DNA of 30,193 nt from Isotricha intestinalis (GCA_023807065.1 JAJJLU010003806.1:1-30193), one strand, 5' to 3'; positions 1-9,878 are shown, counted from the first letter of the stretch. Numbers and translations: made by a program. The notes: a model not told the origin generated them from the letters alone.

Positions 1-373
1 GTTTTAAAGTTAAAAGTAATTTATTGTAAAAAAAATTTCATCTTAAATTTTCAAAATTTCAAAAATTAAATTTCATAAATAATAAATCAAAGAACTCAAA
101 ATTAAATGAACAACAAACAAATAAAAAATAATTTTATTCTATTCCAAATATTAATATAATTTAAAAAAAAATTAATTAATTTTTCAATCTTTTTTTACTA
201 AATATAAAAATTAAAAAATTTTTTAAATTCATTAATTACTTTTGTTTTTTTGATGTAAAGAATAATTATTATATTTTTTTGAATCAATGATTATATATAT
301 TTCATTTAAATCTATTTGTAATTTTTTAAATATAGTTATTAAATTTAATTTTTTTTTAGTTATTTTTTAACAA
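1..373. other. AT-only intergenic leader, no gene seen
   Basis: No open reading frame of note on either strand and no RNA-like GC island. The stretch is almost pure A and T with short homopolymer runs, and it presumably holds the 5' leader and promoter of the membrane protein that starts at 374. No telomere-like repeat is visible, so this is probably not a chromosome end. Confidence 0.6.
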
Positions 374-3133
374 ATGAAAACAATTGTTATTGTAATTTTA
401 TTCTTTAATTGTTTATGTATTGAAAATAACAATACAGAAAAAAATGAAATTGAAAATATTAAAGAGCATATTAGAGATATATTTTTATTGTTTCAAAAAT
501 ATAGTTTAAATTTAATTTCTCCATTTAATGAAAAAAATAAAGAAGAAGAAGAATATTCTTATTTAAACAGTTTAATTTCATCAGGAGCATTATTGATAAA
601 TTATTTTCTTCATATCAAATCGGATTTTCCATTAGACAATGATTTTATTGAAAATTTTGAAAATAATATTATTGAATCTACTGATGCAGTAAAATATTTT
701 TTACAAAAATTAATCTTTGATTCAACAAAAAATAAAAATGATGTTTCTACATATAGATTCTGTTCAGAATTATATTATAAGGAAAAGAATATTATATTTC
801 AGAATAAAACAGGATTTTTTATAGTTAGAATTAATAAAAAAGAAAGAGCAATTGAAGAATATAGTAAAAATAAAGAAAAGTATTCACCTTGTTTAAATAA
901 TATAAATTCAACAGGTTGCAGCAACCTAACAATAATTCCTTTTCCATCTTTCAAATTAGATGATTTATCTTATTCTTTTGGTTTTTGTTTACCTATTATA
1001 AATTGTAAACATTTAATAAAAAATTACCAAAATTTTATTATCAAAGCTTTTCTTAGTGTTTCAAATGTTTTAGAATTGAATAAAAATCATGAATCAAAAG
1101 AATTAAATATTATATTAATTAAAAATATGGGAAACAATGATGATCTTACAATTGATGTAATTGATTTTATGTCTTTTATTCCTCTTTATATTATTATTTT
1201 TATTATTTTATTTATGTGCTTTAGTAAATTACCTCAATTTTTATTTAAATCTTGTTTTCAAAAAGATAGTAATCAAATAAAAAAAAGTAAAAACTTTGAT
1301 AGGACTCAATTCAATAATTTTTCAAAAAAATTTTTCCTAAGAGCAAATTTAGAAGAATTATTTAATTATAAAAATCCACCAGAGAAAATAAATAATGAAA
1401 CTGGTTTATCATATATAAAAGGAATAAGAGGATTATCAATGATATTTGCATCTTTTGGATTTTTATTTATTTGTTTATTGAATTCTCCAATTTCAATATA
1501 TTCACCATATGATTTTTCTGATTTATTAAAAAATCTATTTTATTCTATTTTTTTTGGAGGAATTAGATATGCACCAAGATTATTATTAAGTTGTTCTGGA
1601 TATATTTTAGTTTACAAATTCATTTGCTTTTTAGATGAAAAAAATGATGAAGAAATAGAAAAAAAAATTAAAGAATATAATGAAAATAAAAATTCAACTG
1701 AAATTTCTTTGTCTCATATAAATAAAAATGATAATGACAATCAGAATGAAAATGAAAATAATGATAATGATAATGATACTTATAATGATAATGATAATGA
1801 TAATGATAATGATACTCATAATGAAATTAATGATAATAATTTATTCGAAAATTCTAAAAAAAAATCTCAATATGAAAATTTAATAAGAAGAAAAAGAAAA
1901 GTTGAAGATGTTAAATTTTCTTTTTTATTTCAGTTTTATTTTCATCAAATTCATAAATATATTTTTTATATTCTTGTTTTATCATTTTGTTTATTTAGTT
2001 TACCTATTCTTTATAAAATTGAAGGTTTATTATATAGTAATAATTCAAAAAGAGTTATTTTATCACCAACTTGGCAATTATTTCTTTCTTATTATATTAA
2101 TCCAATTTTTAATTCTTTTGATCCTAATATTAGTTCTTTAGATATTAATGCTACCTTTAATAATTATTATAAATTCTTAAATTTAACTTTAGGATATACT
2201 TCAACTTATAGTTTTCATTATCAAGGTTATGGTTCTGAAAATTTATTATATTTCTTTTGGTTATTTTCAAATGAATTTATTTTTTTTATTGTTTCAACTT
2301 TTTTTCTTTTTATTGGTTACAAATATAAAATTCACATTGATAAATTTTTCAAATTTGTAATAGTAATAACAGTATTTGCAAAAGTGATAATTTTTTGTGT
2401 TTATGAGCAATTCAGAAATTCATCTCTTTATTATTATGTTAATTATTTTGGTTCATTTTTTGTTAATCCATTATATAATTACATATATTATTCAATAGGA
2501 ATTTATTTTGGAAGTATAAATTATATTATTCAAAAAAGAATTTCTTATGTTGATGTTGAAAATCAAGAAAAACCTTTTTTAATGTCTTTTATACCTGTAG
2601 TAAACTTTTATCAACTAAAAGGAACTTTAATGAAAATATTTAATTTATTTCTTTTAATTTTTATTATTTGTTCTAATTTTTTATATTATATTTATGCAAA
2701 AATATATGATGAAGAATATGAATCTCGAATTTATTTAAATGAATTTGAAACTCAAATTTTTAGTTTTTTTAATCATTTTTATCTTTCTTTTGATATTGAA
2801 ATTGTTGTTTATTTAACTCATTTATGTTGTTGTTTATATTTTATAGATAATAATAATTTCATTAATGATTTATTATCAAATCCATTTTGGTCAATTTTAA
2901 ATAAGCTTTATACTTCATTTTTATTAGTATTAAATCCAACAATATTATTCATTTTATTTCAATCTGGAATGCGAATTAATTTAAATATATATAATTGTAT
3001 TTTTTATACTTTAATTTCAGATTTTATTGCATTTATTATTTGTGTATTATGTTATATTTTCTTTGAATTACCATCTAAAAGAATAGTAAAATTAATATTA
3101 AATAAGTCAAAAAAACCTAAAGAAATAGAGTAA
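374..3133 (+). CDS. NRF/acyltransferase-3-like multi-pass membrane protein
   Basis: A 919-residue protein with a hydrophobic signal-like start (about residues 1-15). A roughly 240-residue, presumably lumenal N-terminal part carries paired cysteines, including a PCLNNINSTGC segment and FGFCLPIINC, as in the N-terminal domain of nose-resistant-to-fluoxetine proteins. A membrane segment follows near 265-285, then an acyltransferase-3-like bundle of about ten helices from about 345 to 905, opening with GIRGLSMIFASFGF (350-363) and ending with FFELPSKR, both typical positions for this family. Family members move acyl groups across or within membranes. Here the His normally found at the end of the first motif is Phe363, so transfer activity is doubtful. 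A hydrophilic Asp/Asn-rich insert (about 448-491) sits in a loop. The start is the first ATG after an AT-only leader. The assignment rests on pattern and topology and is moderately sure. Confidence 0.72.
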   Translation: MKTIVIVILFFNCLCIENNNTEKNEIENIKEHIRDIFLLFQKYSLNLISPFNEKNKEEEEYSYLNSLISSGALLINYFLHIKSDFPLDNDFIENFENNIIESTDAVKYFLQKLIFDSTKNKNDVSTYRFCSELYYKEKNIIFQNKTGFFIVRINKKERAIEEYSKNKEKYSPCLNNINSTGCSNLTIIPFPSFKLDDLSYSFGFCLPIINCKHLIKNYQNFIIKAFLSVSNVLELNKNHESKELNIILIKNMGNNDDLTIDVIDFMSFIPLYIIIFIILFMCFSKLPQFLFKSCFQKDSNQIKKSKNFDRTQFNNFSKKFFLRANLEELFNYKNPPEKINNETGLSYIKGIRGLSMIFASFGFLFICLLNSPISIYSPYDFSDLLKNLFYSIFFGGIRYAPRLLLSCSGYILVYKFICFLDEKNDEEIEKKIKEYNENKNSTEISLSHINKNDNDNQNENENNDNDNDTYNDNDNDNDNDTHNEINDNNLFENSKKKSQYENLIRRKRKVEDVKFSFLFQFYFHQIHKYIFYILVLSFCLFSLPILYKIEGLLYSNNSKRVILSPTWQLFLSYYINPIFNSFDPNISSLDINATFNNYYKFLNLTLGYTSTYSFHYQGYGSENLLYFFWLFSNEFIFFIVSTFFLFIGYKYKIHIDKFFKFVIVITVFAKVIIFCVYEQFRNSSLYYYVNYFGSFFVNPLYNYIYYSIGIYFGSINYIIQKRISYVDVENQEKPFLMSFIPVVNFYQLKGTLMKIFNLFLLIFIICSNFLYYIYAKIYDEEYESRIYLNEFETQIFSFFNHFYLSFDIEIVVYLTHLCCCLYFIDNNNFINDLLSNPFWSILNKLYTSFLLVLNPTILFILFQSGMRINLNIYNCIFYTLISDFIAFIICVLCYIFFELPSKRIVKLILNKSKKPKEIE
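1720..1845 (+). repeat. GAT/AAT trinucleotide repeat coding Asp-Asn
   Basis: An imperfect run of GAT and AAT codons inside the membrane protein gene encodes alternating Asp and Asn in a cytoplasmic or lumenal loop. It includes a near-exact internal duplication of an NDNDNDT-type unit. Length is likely to vary between alleles. Confidence 0.75.
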
Positions 3134-3203
3134 TAAATATTATTTAAATATATAATATTTTATTTAAACTTTAATACTTTATTTAATTTAAAAAAAAATA
3201 AAA

Positions 3204-4655
3204 ATGACAGAGACAATAATAATTTCTGATATAAAGCAACAAATAACAGATGTATATGATGACACAAAAAGACAAATAGAATCTAAATTAAGAATAATAA
3301 ATAATGAAATTAGATTATTAAAAAATTTTCATGATAATTTCTATAAAAAATCAATTGAAATTATTTCCAAATTAGAAAATGATAATAATTTATTATTTAA
3401 TCCTAAATTTGCTTTAACTACTTCAGATTTAAATCAATTTATTAATAATAATACAATAAATGCTCAAATTAAAAAATCTAAAACTCCTCCAAAGCAAAAA
3501 AATTATAATTTAAATGATAAAAAAATTAATAATGATAATAATAATGATATTAAAAAATCTACTCAAAATGATTTGAGACATGCTCTCATTGATAGACAAA
3601 AAAAAATGGTTAAAAATTTATTACAATTTAAAAATCCATATGAATCTTCTTCTAATAGATATGATATTTTAATTAAAAAGAAGAAAATAAATACTAAGAA
3701 TAATAATCATCATAGTTTAAATAGGGAGAAAAGAAATAATATAAATAATAATTATTCTAATAGTGTTAATAATTATTCTTTACATTATAAAAGAAGAATT
3801 ATATCTTCGAAAAGTAAAAATAAAAATAATTTAACTCAAAATAAAAATGAAAAAAAAGATGAAAATACTTTATCAATAAATAATGATGGTAATAAAAGAG
3901 AAGAAGATGAATCGAGAAAATTTTCTATAAATGATATTCCGTCTTTAAATCAAATTCAAGAAAAAACAAAAGAAATATTAAAAGAAGAAATTAAAGAAAA
4001 TAAAGAACAATGTATATATTTATGTACTAAATCTAATATTGTTCCTTTTAAAATTAGAATTAAATTATCTATGATAAATAAAAAAATATATAAATTAAAT
4101 TCACCTAATAAAATTTTATCTGATTATATAAATTTCTTAGAAAATGAAATTAAAGGAATTAAAATTAAATTAAAAGAAAATTTAATTCCTTCTTTAACTG
4201 TTCAAAGTGAATTAAATTTTATTAATTTAAATGATGAAAATGATTTTTATAATTTTAATTCTGATGATGATATAATTATTAAATTTTTAAAATGTTTATT
4301 GATATTATTTAATTATAATAAAGATATAAAAAATATTAAATGTGAAGAAGTGATAAAAAAAATTAAAGAAATTTCAAATGGAAATATTAGGAATTATTTA
4401 TTAAATGAAGAAAGAATGAAAAATATTAATGATTTATCTCTTGAGAAAATTAATAAATTTATTGAACTATTTTCAGGAATAAAAAATGAAATAAAAAATA
4501 AAAAATTACCTGTGTTATTATATAAATTAAATTTTTTTATAGAAGAAATATATGAATTCTTAATAGAAAAAAGTAAATATAAAAAGAAATATTTAGATAA
4601 ATCAGATGAATTAAATAAACTTAAACAAAATCAATTTTTATCAAAAATGGAATAA
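3204..4655 (+). CDS. Unknown Asn/Lys-rich coiled-coil protein
   Basis: A 483-residue protein that I do not recognise. Residues 1-60 look like an amphipathic coiled coil (IKQQITDVYDDTKRQIESKL and on). Residues 90-250 are Asn/Lys/Ser-rich and probably disordered. Residues 265-483 are again helical and Glu/Lys-rich, with a Leu/Ile-patterned C-terminus (KLPVLLYKLNFFIEEIYEFL). There is no signal peptide or membrane segment. The ATG follows an A-only leader and lies 70 bases after the preceding stop. The shape suggests a cytoskeletal or scaffold protein, but that is inference only. Confidence 0.75.
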   Translation: MTETIIISDIKQQITDVYDDTKRQIESKLRIINNEIRLLKNFHDNFYKKSIEIISKLENDNNLLFNPKFALTTSDLNQFINNNTINAQIKKSKTPPKQKNYNLNDKKINNDNNNDIKKSTQNDLRHALIDRQKKMVKNLLQFKNPYESSSNRYDILIKKKKINTKNNNHHSLNREKRNNINNNYSNSVNNYSLHYKRRIISSKSKNKNNLTQNKNEKKDENTLSINNDGNKREEDESRKFSINDIPSLNQIQEKTKEILKEEIKENKEQCIYLCTKSNIVPFKIRIKLSMINKKIYKLNSPNKILSDYINFLENEIKGIKIKLKENLIPSLTVQSELNFINLNDENDFYNFNSDDDIIIKFLKCLLILFNYNKDIKNIKCEEVIKKIKEISNGNIRNYLLNEERMKNINDLSLEKINKFIELFSGIKNEIKNKKLPVLLYKLNFFIEEIYEFLIEKSKYKKKYLDKSDELNKLKQNQFLSKME

Positions 4656-4734
4656 AAAAATAATGCTTAACCTAATATAATTAATTATGAAAAATTAAAT
4701 AAAAAAACTTAAAAAAAATATAAAATAAAAAAAA

Positions 4735-5352
4735 ATGTTTGAAGGAGAATCAGGTTTAACTATTGAAGAAGAATCAAAAATAGAAAACCAAGCAAATATA
4801 TATTCATTAATAAGAACAATCGATTATGTAGAATGGGCATTTTCTCAATCTCATATAAATAAAGAGACCTTAGGTGAAGAAGTAAATACCCTATTAGATT
4901 TATATAAAACAGTAACAGAAGCTTGTGATAATTTCCCAGGTTTAGATACTTTTGTAAAACAATATAATTTATCAAATTGTAAATTAGGAATTAATAGAAT
5001 TAAAAAAGGTTATGTTGGTTCTAATAAAGGTGGTAATTTGAATTTAATTGCAAGTATTACTAATTTGTTTAATGCACTTTCTAATGAATTATACATATTT
5101 GATACTAATGGTAACGATATTTTGGTTAGTGATATTAGTTCTTCTATTAATGAATTAGTTTTATTGTTTGATCAAGCTAAAACTTTTATTGATAATAATG
5201 ATAAGGATATTAAGAAAATATTCGATTATAATATTAAATTCAGATCTATGAAAGCTTCTGATAAAATTAGTATTTCTGAAATTAAACAAATTCAATCAGA
5301 TCTTAACTTTGCTTTTCAAAAATATAATAGTTTACTTTCTAATAATAAATAA
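4735..5352 (+). CDS. VPS28: ESCRT-I subunit VPS28
   Basis: At 205 residues it is close to the usual size for VPS28 (about 220). The N-terminal domain (about 1-95) binds the ESCRT-I core in the family and shows the expected layout: an acidic MFEG start, an ANIYSLIRTIDYVEWAF helix, then FVKQYNL and the MERIK-like GINRIKKG. The C-terminal four-helix domain (about 100-205) contains GNLNLIASITNLFNALSNEL and the diagnostic MKASDKISISEIKQIQSDL segment, which resembles animal VPS28 near MSASDEL. The protein sorts ubiquitinated cargo into multivesicular endosomes together with VPS23 and VPS37, neither of which is in this window. The gene is intact and intronless, and its start follows an A-rich leader. 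Confidence 0.93.
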   Translation: MFEGESGLTIEEESKIENQANIYSLIRTIDYVEWAFSQSHINKETLGEEVNTLLDLYKTVTEACDNFPGLDTFVKQYNLSNCKLGINRIKKGYVGSNKGGNLNLIASITNLFNALSNELYIFDTNGNDILVSDISSSINELVLLFDQAKTFIDNNDKDIKKIFDYNIKFRSMKASDKISISEIKQIQSDLNFAFQKYNSLLSNNK

Positions 5353-5529
5353 AATTTTTAATTTTTTGATTAAAAATTTTTTATTTGTTTTATTTTTTGT
5401 TTTTTGAATCCAAAATAAAAATTATATAATAAAAAAATAATTAATTTAAATAAAGAAAAACTAATCTTAATGAAATATTATTAAATAAGAAATAATAAAA
5501 AAAAAATATTCAAAAAATACAAAAAAATA

Positions 5530-7758
5530 ATGGAAGACACAAACAAAAAAATGTGTGAAACACTGAAAACAACTCAAAATCCAATAGATTCATATCCGTT
5601 AATAACTCAACTTCAAGATTTATTATTTTCAAATCCAAATCAATTAGAATTTCAAAATTGGATAAATTTCACAATAAATTTATTAAAATCAAATGAAATA
5701 CCTTTAAGTGAATTTATTCCAAGAATAACATTTATATCAAACAATGATCAAGCATCATCAATATTTTATTCAAAATTAAAAAGTTTAGAAATTCCAGAAA
5801 CAAATGAATTTTTTAAAGAAATAAACACAAATAATATTTTAGGACCAATATGTTTAATTACTCCTGAATTAGGTAAATTTTCTTCTGTTGGTCAATTAGG
5901 TTTTTTAGTTGATGAATTTAGTATTTCTTTAGAAAAAATTGGACAAGAAGTTATTGTGATTTCTCCTTATTATGAAAATTTTAAAAATGATAATGAAGAA
6001 ATTGAAATTCAATTATTTAAAAATATAGAAGTTACATTAGATGAAAATTATACTTTTGAAATATATTATGCTGAAAAAGATAATATTAAATATTTTTTTT
6101 TAAAAAATTTTATTCTTTTACCAAAACCATATCCAGAAGGTTATTGTTCAGAAACTTTAAGAAGTGTATGTTCATTTTGTAAAGCATCAATTCAATTATT
6201 ATATGATATAAAATATATTCCAAGTATAATATTATCAAATGATTGGTTTACAGGATTAATAGCAGCATATGGAAAAATACATTTTTCTAATTTTTATCAA
6301 GGAACAACATTTATTCATTTAATACATAATTTAGATATTAATTATGAAGGAAGATTATATCCTTCAAATTCAGAAGGAACTTGTGATTTTATACATCAAT
6401 TAGATAAATATTTATTAATTGATCCTTATTGGGATCAAGTTGTTATTAATCCTTCTAGATGTGCTCTTATTATGTGTGATCAATGGGGTACTTTAAGTAA
6501 TAATTATAAAGAAGAATTAATTGAAAAATCACCTTTAAATAAATTATTAATGAAAAAAGATGATCCTTTCTCTTTTCCTAATGGAATTTTAAAAAAAATA
6601 CATTTTGATAATTTAATTAAAGAATGTGGAAATGATAGAATTGAATGTAAAAAATATATTCAAAAGAAATATTTTGGATATGATGAAATTAATGTTAATG
6701 TTCCTATATTTAGTTTTGTTGGGAAATTTATTAAACAAAAAGGAATTTTATTACTATTAGATATTTGTGAGGATTTAATTAATAAATATAAAGAACAAAT
6801 AAATATATTAGTAGGAGGAATTGGGAAAAAAGATGAAAATTATTTTAATGAATGTAATAATAGAATAAGACATTTAAGAGGAAGATTTCCTCATTCTTTT
6901 TATTCAAATCCTAATGAAATATTTAATGACGATAAAATATTTTTAGGAAGTGACTTTGGCGTTATTCCTTCTTTAAGTGAACCTTGTGGAATTATGCATC
7001 AAAAATTTTTTTTAGGTGGAACTCCTGTTATTGCTTATTCTGTTGGAAGTTTAAAAGATAATGTTATTGAATTTAATTTTCAAAAAGAAAGTGGAAATGG
7101 ATTTTTATTTGATACTCATGAAAAAGAAAAATTGAAAAATTGCTTTGATAAAGCTATTAATTTATTTAATATTAAAGAAAAATATGTTAAATGTAGAAAA
7201 AATGCTTTTAACAGCGTTGTGGATTCTATTGATTTTGCAAGAGCTTGGACAAGAGAATTTTATAGATTAAAAGGAAAAATGTATTTTAATATAAAAGATA
7301 TTAATAATAATGAAAAAATAAATGTACCAAAAGAATTTTTTAGAATAAGCGATAAAATAGAACCAGTAGAAGAAAAAATATATTTAAATAAGAAAATAAT
7401 GTCTAATTCAAATTTAAGAACAATTGATAAAAATAATAATAATACTAATACTAATAGTAATAATAATAATAATGAATTAATTATTAACGGTTTTGCTTAT
7501 AAAACTTTTGTTTTTAGTGGGGAATGTTTTGATAAGAAACCAGAATCTATACAAGTTTGTGGTTCTTTTAGTAATTGGAGAATTAGACATCCTATGATTT
7601 ATGATGAAATGAGAAATTATTGGTTTTGTAAAGTTAATGTTGGAAAAGGAAAAATTTATTATAAATATGTTGTTGATGGAGAATGGAGAATTAATCCTAA
7701 AGAAGCTACTGAAACTGCTAATGATGGTATGATTAATAATGTTGCTGAAATTTTATAA
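5530..7758 (+). CDS. GT5 glycogen/starch synthase with C-terminal CBM48-like domain
   Basis: A 742-residue glucan synthase. Residues 1-104 are a helical region I do not recognise. The GT5 fold starts at GPICLITPELGKF (105-117) and continues through VISPYYE and HLIHNLDINYEGRLYP. The C-terminal half has FSFVGKFIKQKG, then SDFGVIPSLSEPCGI, with the conserved Glu at 484, and GGTPVIAYSVGSL (496-508). It should extend alpha-1,4-glucan from a sugar nucleotide. The bacterial and plant KTGGL loop is SVGQL here (119-123) and the STGGL loop is SVGSL (504-508). This suggests the UDP-glucose-type GT5 branch or a further derived enzyme. After an Asn linker, residues 660-742 look like an AMPK-type glycogen-binding domain (VCGSFSNWR, KYVVDGEWRINP). 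Such modules are more often N-terminal in synthases. Confidence 0.88.
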   Translation: MEDTNKKMCETLKTTQNPIDSYPLITQLQDLLFSNPNQLEFQNWINFTINLLKSNEIPLSEFIPRITFISNNDQASSIFYSKLKSLEIPETNEFFKEINTNNILGPICLITPELGKFSSVGQLGFLVDEFSISLEKIGQEVIVISPYYENFKNDNEEIEIQLFKNIEVTLDENYTFEIYYAEKDNIKYFFLKNFILLPKPYPEGYCSETLRSVCSFCKASIQLLYDIKYIPSIILSNDWFTGLIAAYGKIHFSNFYQGTTFIHLIHNLDINYEGRLYPSNSEGTCDFIHQLDKYLLIDPYWDQVVINPSRCALIMCDQWGTLSNNYKEELIEKSPLNKLLMKKDDPFSFPNGILKKIHFDNLIKECGNDRIECKKYIQKKYFGYDEINVNVPIFSFVGKFIKQKGILLLLDICEDLINKYKEQINILVGGIGKKDENYFNECNNRIRHLRGRFPHSFYSNPNEIFNDDKIFLGSDFGVIPSLSEPCGIMHQKFFLGGTPVIAYSVGSLKDNVIEFNFQKESGNGFLFDTHEKEKLKNCFDKAINLFNIKEKYVKCRKNAFNSVVDSIDFARAWTREFYRLKGKMYFNIKDINNNEKINVPKEFFRISDKIEPVEEKIYLNKKIMSNSNLRTIDKNNNNTNTNSNNNNNELIINGFAYKTFVFSGECFDKKPESIQVCGSFSNWRIRHPMIYDEMRNYWFCKVNVGKGKIYYKYVVDGEWRINPKEATETANDGMINNVAEIL

Positions 7759-7967
7759 AAAACTTTCATTTTTTAAATCTTATTTAATTTAAATTTTATT
7801 TAAACTTCCATAGAAAATAATATTTAACTTAAATTAAAAAATAACTTATTTAAATAAATTATATATATATTAAAATATCATCCATTATCAAAGAACAAAA
7901 TACATTAAAAAAAAATATTTTATTACAAACATTAATAAAAAAATAATAAAAAAAAAATCACTTAAAA

Positions 7968-8465
7968 ATGCCTCGTAAATCAATAGTAATCCAAACACGT
8001 CAACTGGATATTCCCTTAGATAAAATAGAAGAATATAGAGAAGCATTTAATATGTTTGATTTAAATAAAGATGGATTATTATCAGCAGAAGAAATTTTTA
8101 AAATGTTAAAAAATTATGGTTATCCAATGCCAAAAGATGAAATAAGAAGATTAATAGCAAAAATAGATTCTGATGGTGATGAACAAATAAATTTTGAAGA
8201 ATTTATTACTTTAATGAGAAGTCAAACTATATTTATTGATGAAACTGATGATGATGCTCTTTTAAGAGCTTTTAAATCTTTTGATATTAATCATGATGGG
8301 AAAATTCCTAATAAGGAATTTAAATATATTATTAGTCATTTAGGAAATAAATTTTCTAAAGAAGAAACTGATTCTGTCTTTGAAATTGGGAAACTTAAAG
8401 AAAATGAAGAAATGGATTTTGTGAAATTTATTGAGTATTGGAAACAATATAGGAAGTTACATTAA
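7968..8465 (+). CDS. Calmodulin/centrin-like EF-hand protein
   Basis: A 165-residue protein with four EF-hand positions. Loops 1 (DLNKDGLLSAEE, 31-42), 2 (DSDGDEQINFEE, 67-78) and 3 (DINHDGKIPNKE, 106-117) have canonical calcium ligands. Loop 4 (about 139-151) lacks the acidic ligand pattern and probably does not bind calcium. A short basic tail at the N-terminus (MPRKSIVIQTRQ) precedes the first helix, as in centrins and some flagellar calmodulin-like proteins. It is likely a calcium sensor in the cytoplasm or axoneme. The exact subfamily (calmodulin-like or centrin) cannot be decided by eye. The start sits after a long A-rich leader, and the first 20 codons are slightly richer in G and C than the rest. 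Confidence 0.88.
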   Translation: MPRKSIVIQTRQLDIPLDKIEEYREAFNMFDLNKDGLLSAEEIFKMLKNYGYPMPKDEIRRLIAKIDSDGDEQINFEEFITLMRSQTIFIDETDDDALLRAFKSFDINHDGKIPNKEFKYIISHLGNKFSKEETDSVFEIGKLKENEEMDFVKFIEYWKQYRKLH

Positions 8466-8666
8466 ATGGATTATTTAATTATCTTATTTATTAATCATTT
8501 TATTTTTTTTAACATTTTTTATTATTCTTTTTTAGAGAGATTTTTAAAAAAAGAGTTATTATTGGGTTTATATATTATATTATTTATTTATTAAATTTTT
8601 ATTATTTAGATTTTTTTTTTTTATAATTATTATAATTGATTATTTAATATTTATTTAATAATTTAA

Positions 8667-9044
8667 TTATAAATAAAATATTAAGATAATAAAAATATAA
8701 TTGATTAAAAATTTCTTATCAATATATTTTAAACTACAATCAAAATATCCTTTTAATTTAATATCAATTGGAAGAACAACATTAACATTTCCTTTTGAAT
8801 TTTTACTATTTCTACTTAAAGGAAGACATAAAGTTGTATTATCAGGATATGTCATATTATAATAACAGCAAGAAATACTTTTAAATTTATCATTTAAGTA
8901 AGTACAATTTTGATAATTTTCAGGAAATAAAATATTATAACATATTTCAAATTCAGTATCATTTAATTCTCCATAACAAAATATATAATTGAATTGAATT
9001 ATTATTAAAAATAGTAAAATGAAAATTAAATTTTTATCTCTCAT
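8667..9044 (-). CDS. Small secreted or membrane-anchored Cys-rich protein
   Basis: About 125 residues, starting at the ATG at 9044; the reading frame extends two codons further to a TTG, which is unlikely as a eukaryotic start. Residues 1-23 form a clear signal peptide (LIFILLFLIIIQFNYIFC). The mature part has six or seven Cys, including a CC pair followed by YYNMT and a later LCLPLS. It carries several N-glycosylation sequons (NDT, NCT, NMT, NTT). The last 14 residues are hydrophobic without a charged tail, as in GPI-anchored proteins, although the residues just before them are Lys-rich. A surface or extracellular role is inferred; I do not recognise the family. It converges with the EF-hand gene. 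Confidence 0.68.
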   Translation of the reverse strand: MRDKNLIFILLFLIIIQFNYIFCYGELNDTEFEICYNILFPENYQNCTYLNDKFKSISCCYYNMTYPDNTTLCLPLSRNSKNSKGNVNVVLPIDIKLKGYFDCSLKYIDKKFLINYIFIILIFYL

Positions 9045-9160
9045 TTCCAAATAATTAAAATTTAAGAAGAAAAAATCTTAAAAATAAAAAAAAATATTTA
9101 AAAAAAATGTGATTTTTAATTTAATCATATTATAATTCAATAATTAATATATAAATTTAT

Positions 9161-9775
9161 TTAAAAATCCCCATTATAATGTTGTATTTTTTTTTTTATA
9201 AGTAAACTATTTTCAGCTTTTGTTACATAATTTTCTCCTTTTGATTCCCAATAAATTTCTCCTAATTTAATCATTGCTCCAGAAACTAATTCAAAATCTC
9301 CAATACTCGTATTTTTTATATCTTTTTTTTCTTTTAATTTTTCAATTTGAGAATTTAAATCTTTTATTTTTTCTTCAAATTCTTTTATTTTGACATCATT
9401 AATTTCAGCATTATTTTTAAATAATGAAACTATTTTTTTTTGTTTTTTTAATCTTTCTTTCACTGTATCTATTTTTTTTTTTAATTCTTCTTGATTTTCC
9501 AGAGATTTTTTTATTTTATCTTCAGCTTCTTTTATATTTACGTCTTTATCCATATTACATTTAATTGTATTATCTAATTGTTCTCTTAATTCTTTTTCAG
9601 TGTTTACTTTTTTATTTTCTTTTGAATAGTTTTCATTTTGGTTCGTTGATGATGGCCGACTGTTTGATTCAGGAGATTTTTCTTCTTTTTTTAATATTTT
9701 TATTTTTTTATTTGAAATTTTATCATTTTTTAAAGGACTTTTCGATAAATATTTATCTTTTGATCTATTTCTCAT
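9161..9775 (-). CDS. Unknown coiled-coil protein
   Basis: A 204-residue Lys/Glu-rich protein. Residues 1-60 are basic and Ser/Asn-rich with KSP and SPESNSRPSS patches, so probably disordered. Residues 60-155 form a strong coiled coil (heptads through LENQEELKKKIDTVKERL and IKEFEEKIKDLNSQIEKL). The last 50 residues (SIGDFELVSGAMIKLGEIYW) look folded and could bind a partner. There is no membrane segment. It is divergently transcribed from the gene starting at 9879, with only about 100 bases between the two start codons. Function is unknown; a cytoskeletal linker is possible. Confidence 0.72.
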   Translation of the reverse strand: MRNRSKDKYLSKSPLKNDKISNKKIKILKKEEKSPESNSRPSSTNQNENYSKENKKVNTEKELREQLDNTIKCNMDKDVNIKEAEDKIKKSLENQEELKKKIDTVKERLKKQKKIVSLFKNNAEINDVKIKEFEEKIKDLNSQIEKLKEKKDIKNTSIGDFELVSGAMIKLGEIYWESKGENYVTKAENSLLIKKKIQHYNGDF

Positions 9776-9878
9776 TAAAATTTTATGTTTTAGATTGTTT
9801 AAATAAATAAATGTTTAATTTTTTAAAATTTATTTTCACTTATTTTTTTAAAATAAAAATCAATTTTTTATTTCGATA
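9776..9878. promoter_or_regulatory. Short divergent promoter region
   Basis: About 100 AT-only bases separate two start codons pointing away from each other, so both 5' leaders and promoters must lie here. No specific element is recognisable. Confidence 0.4.

Noticed and set aside
1902..2141. Plus-strand hydrophobic frame inside the membrane protein
   Set aside because: Out-of-frame reading of T-rich transmembrane codons, with the true frame clearly coding.
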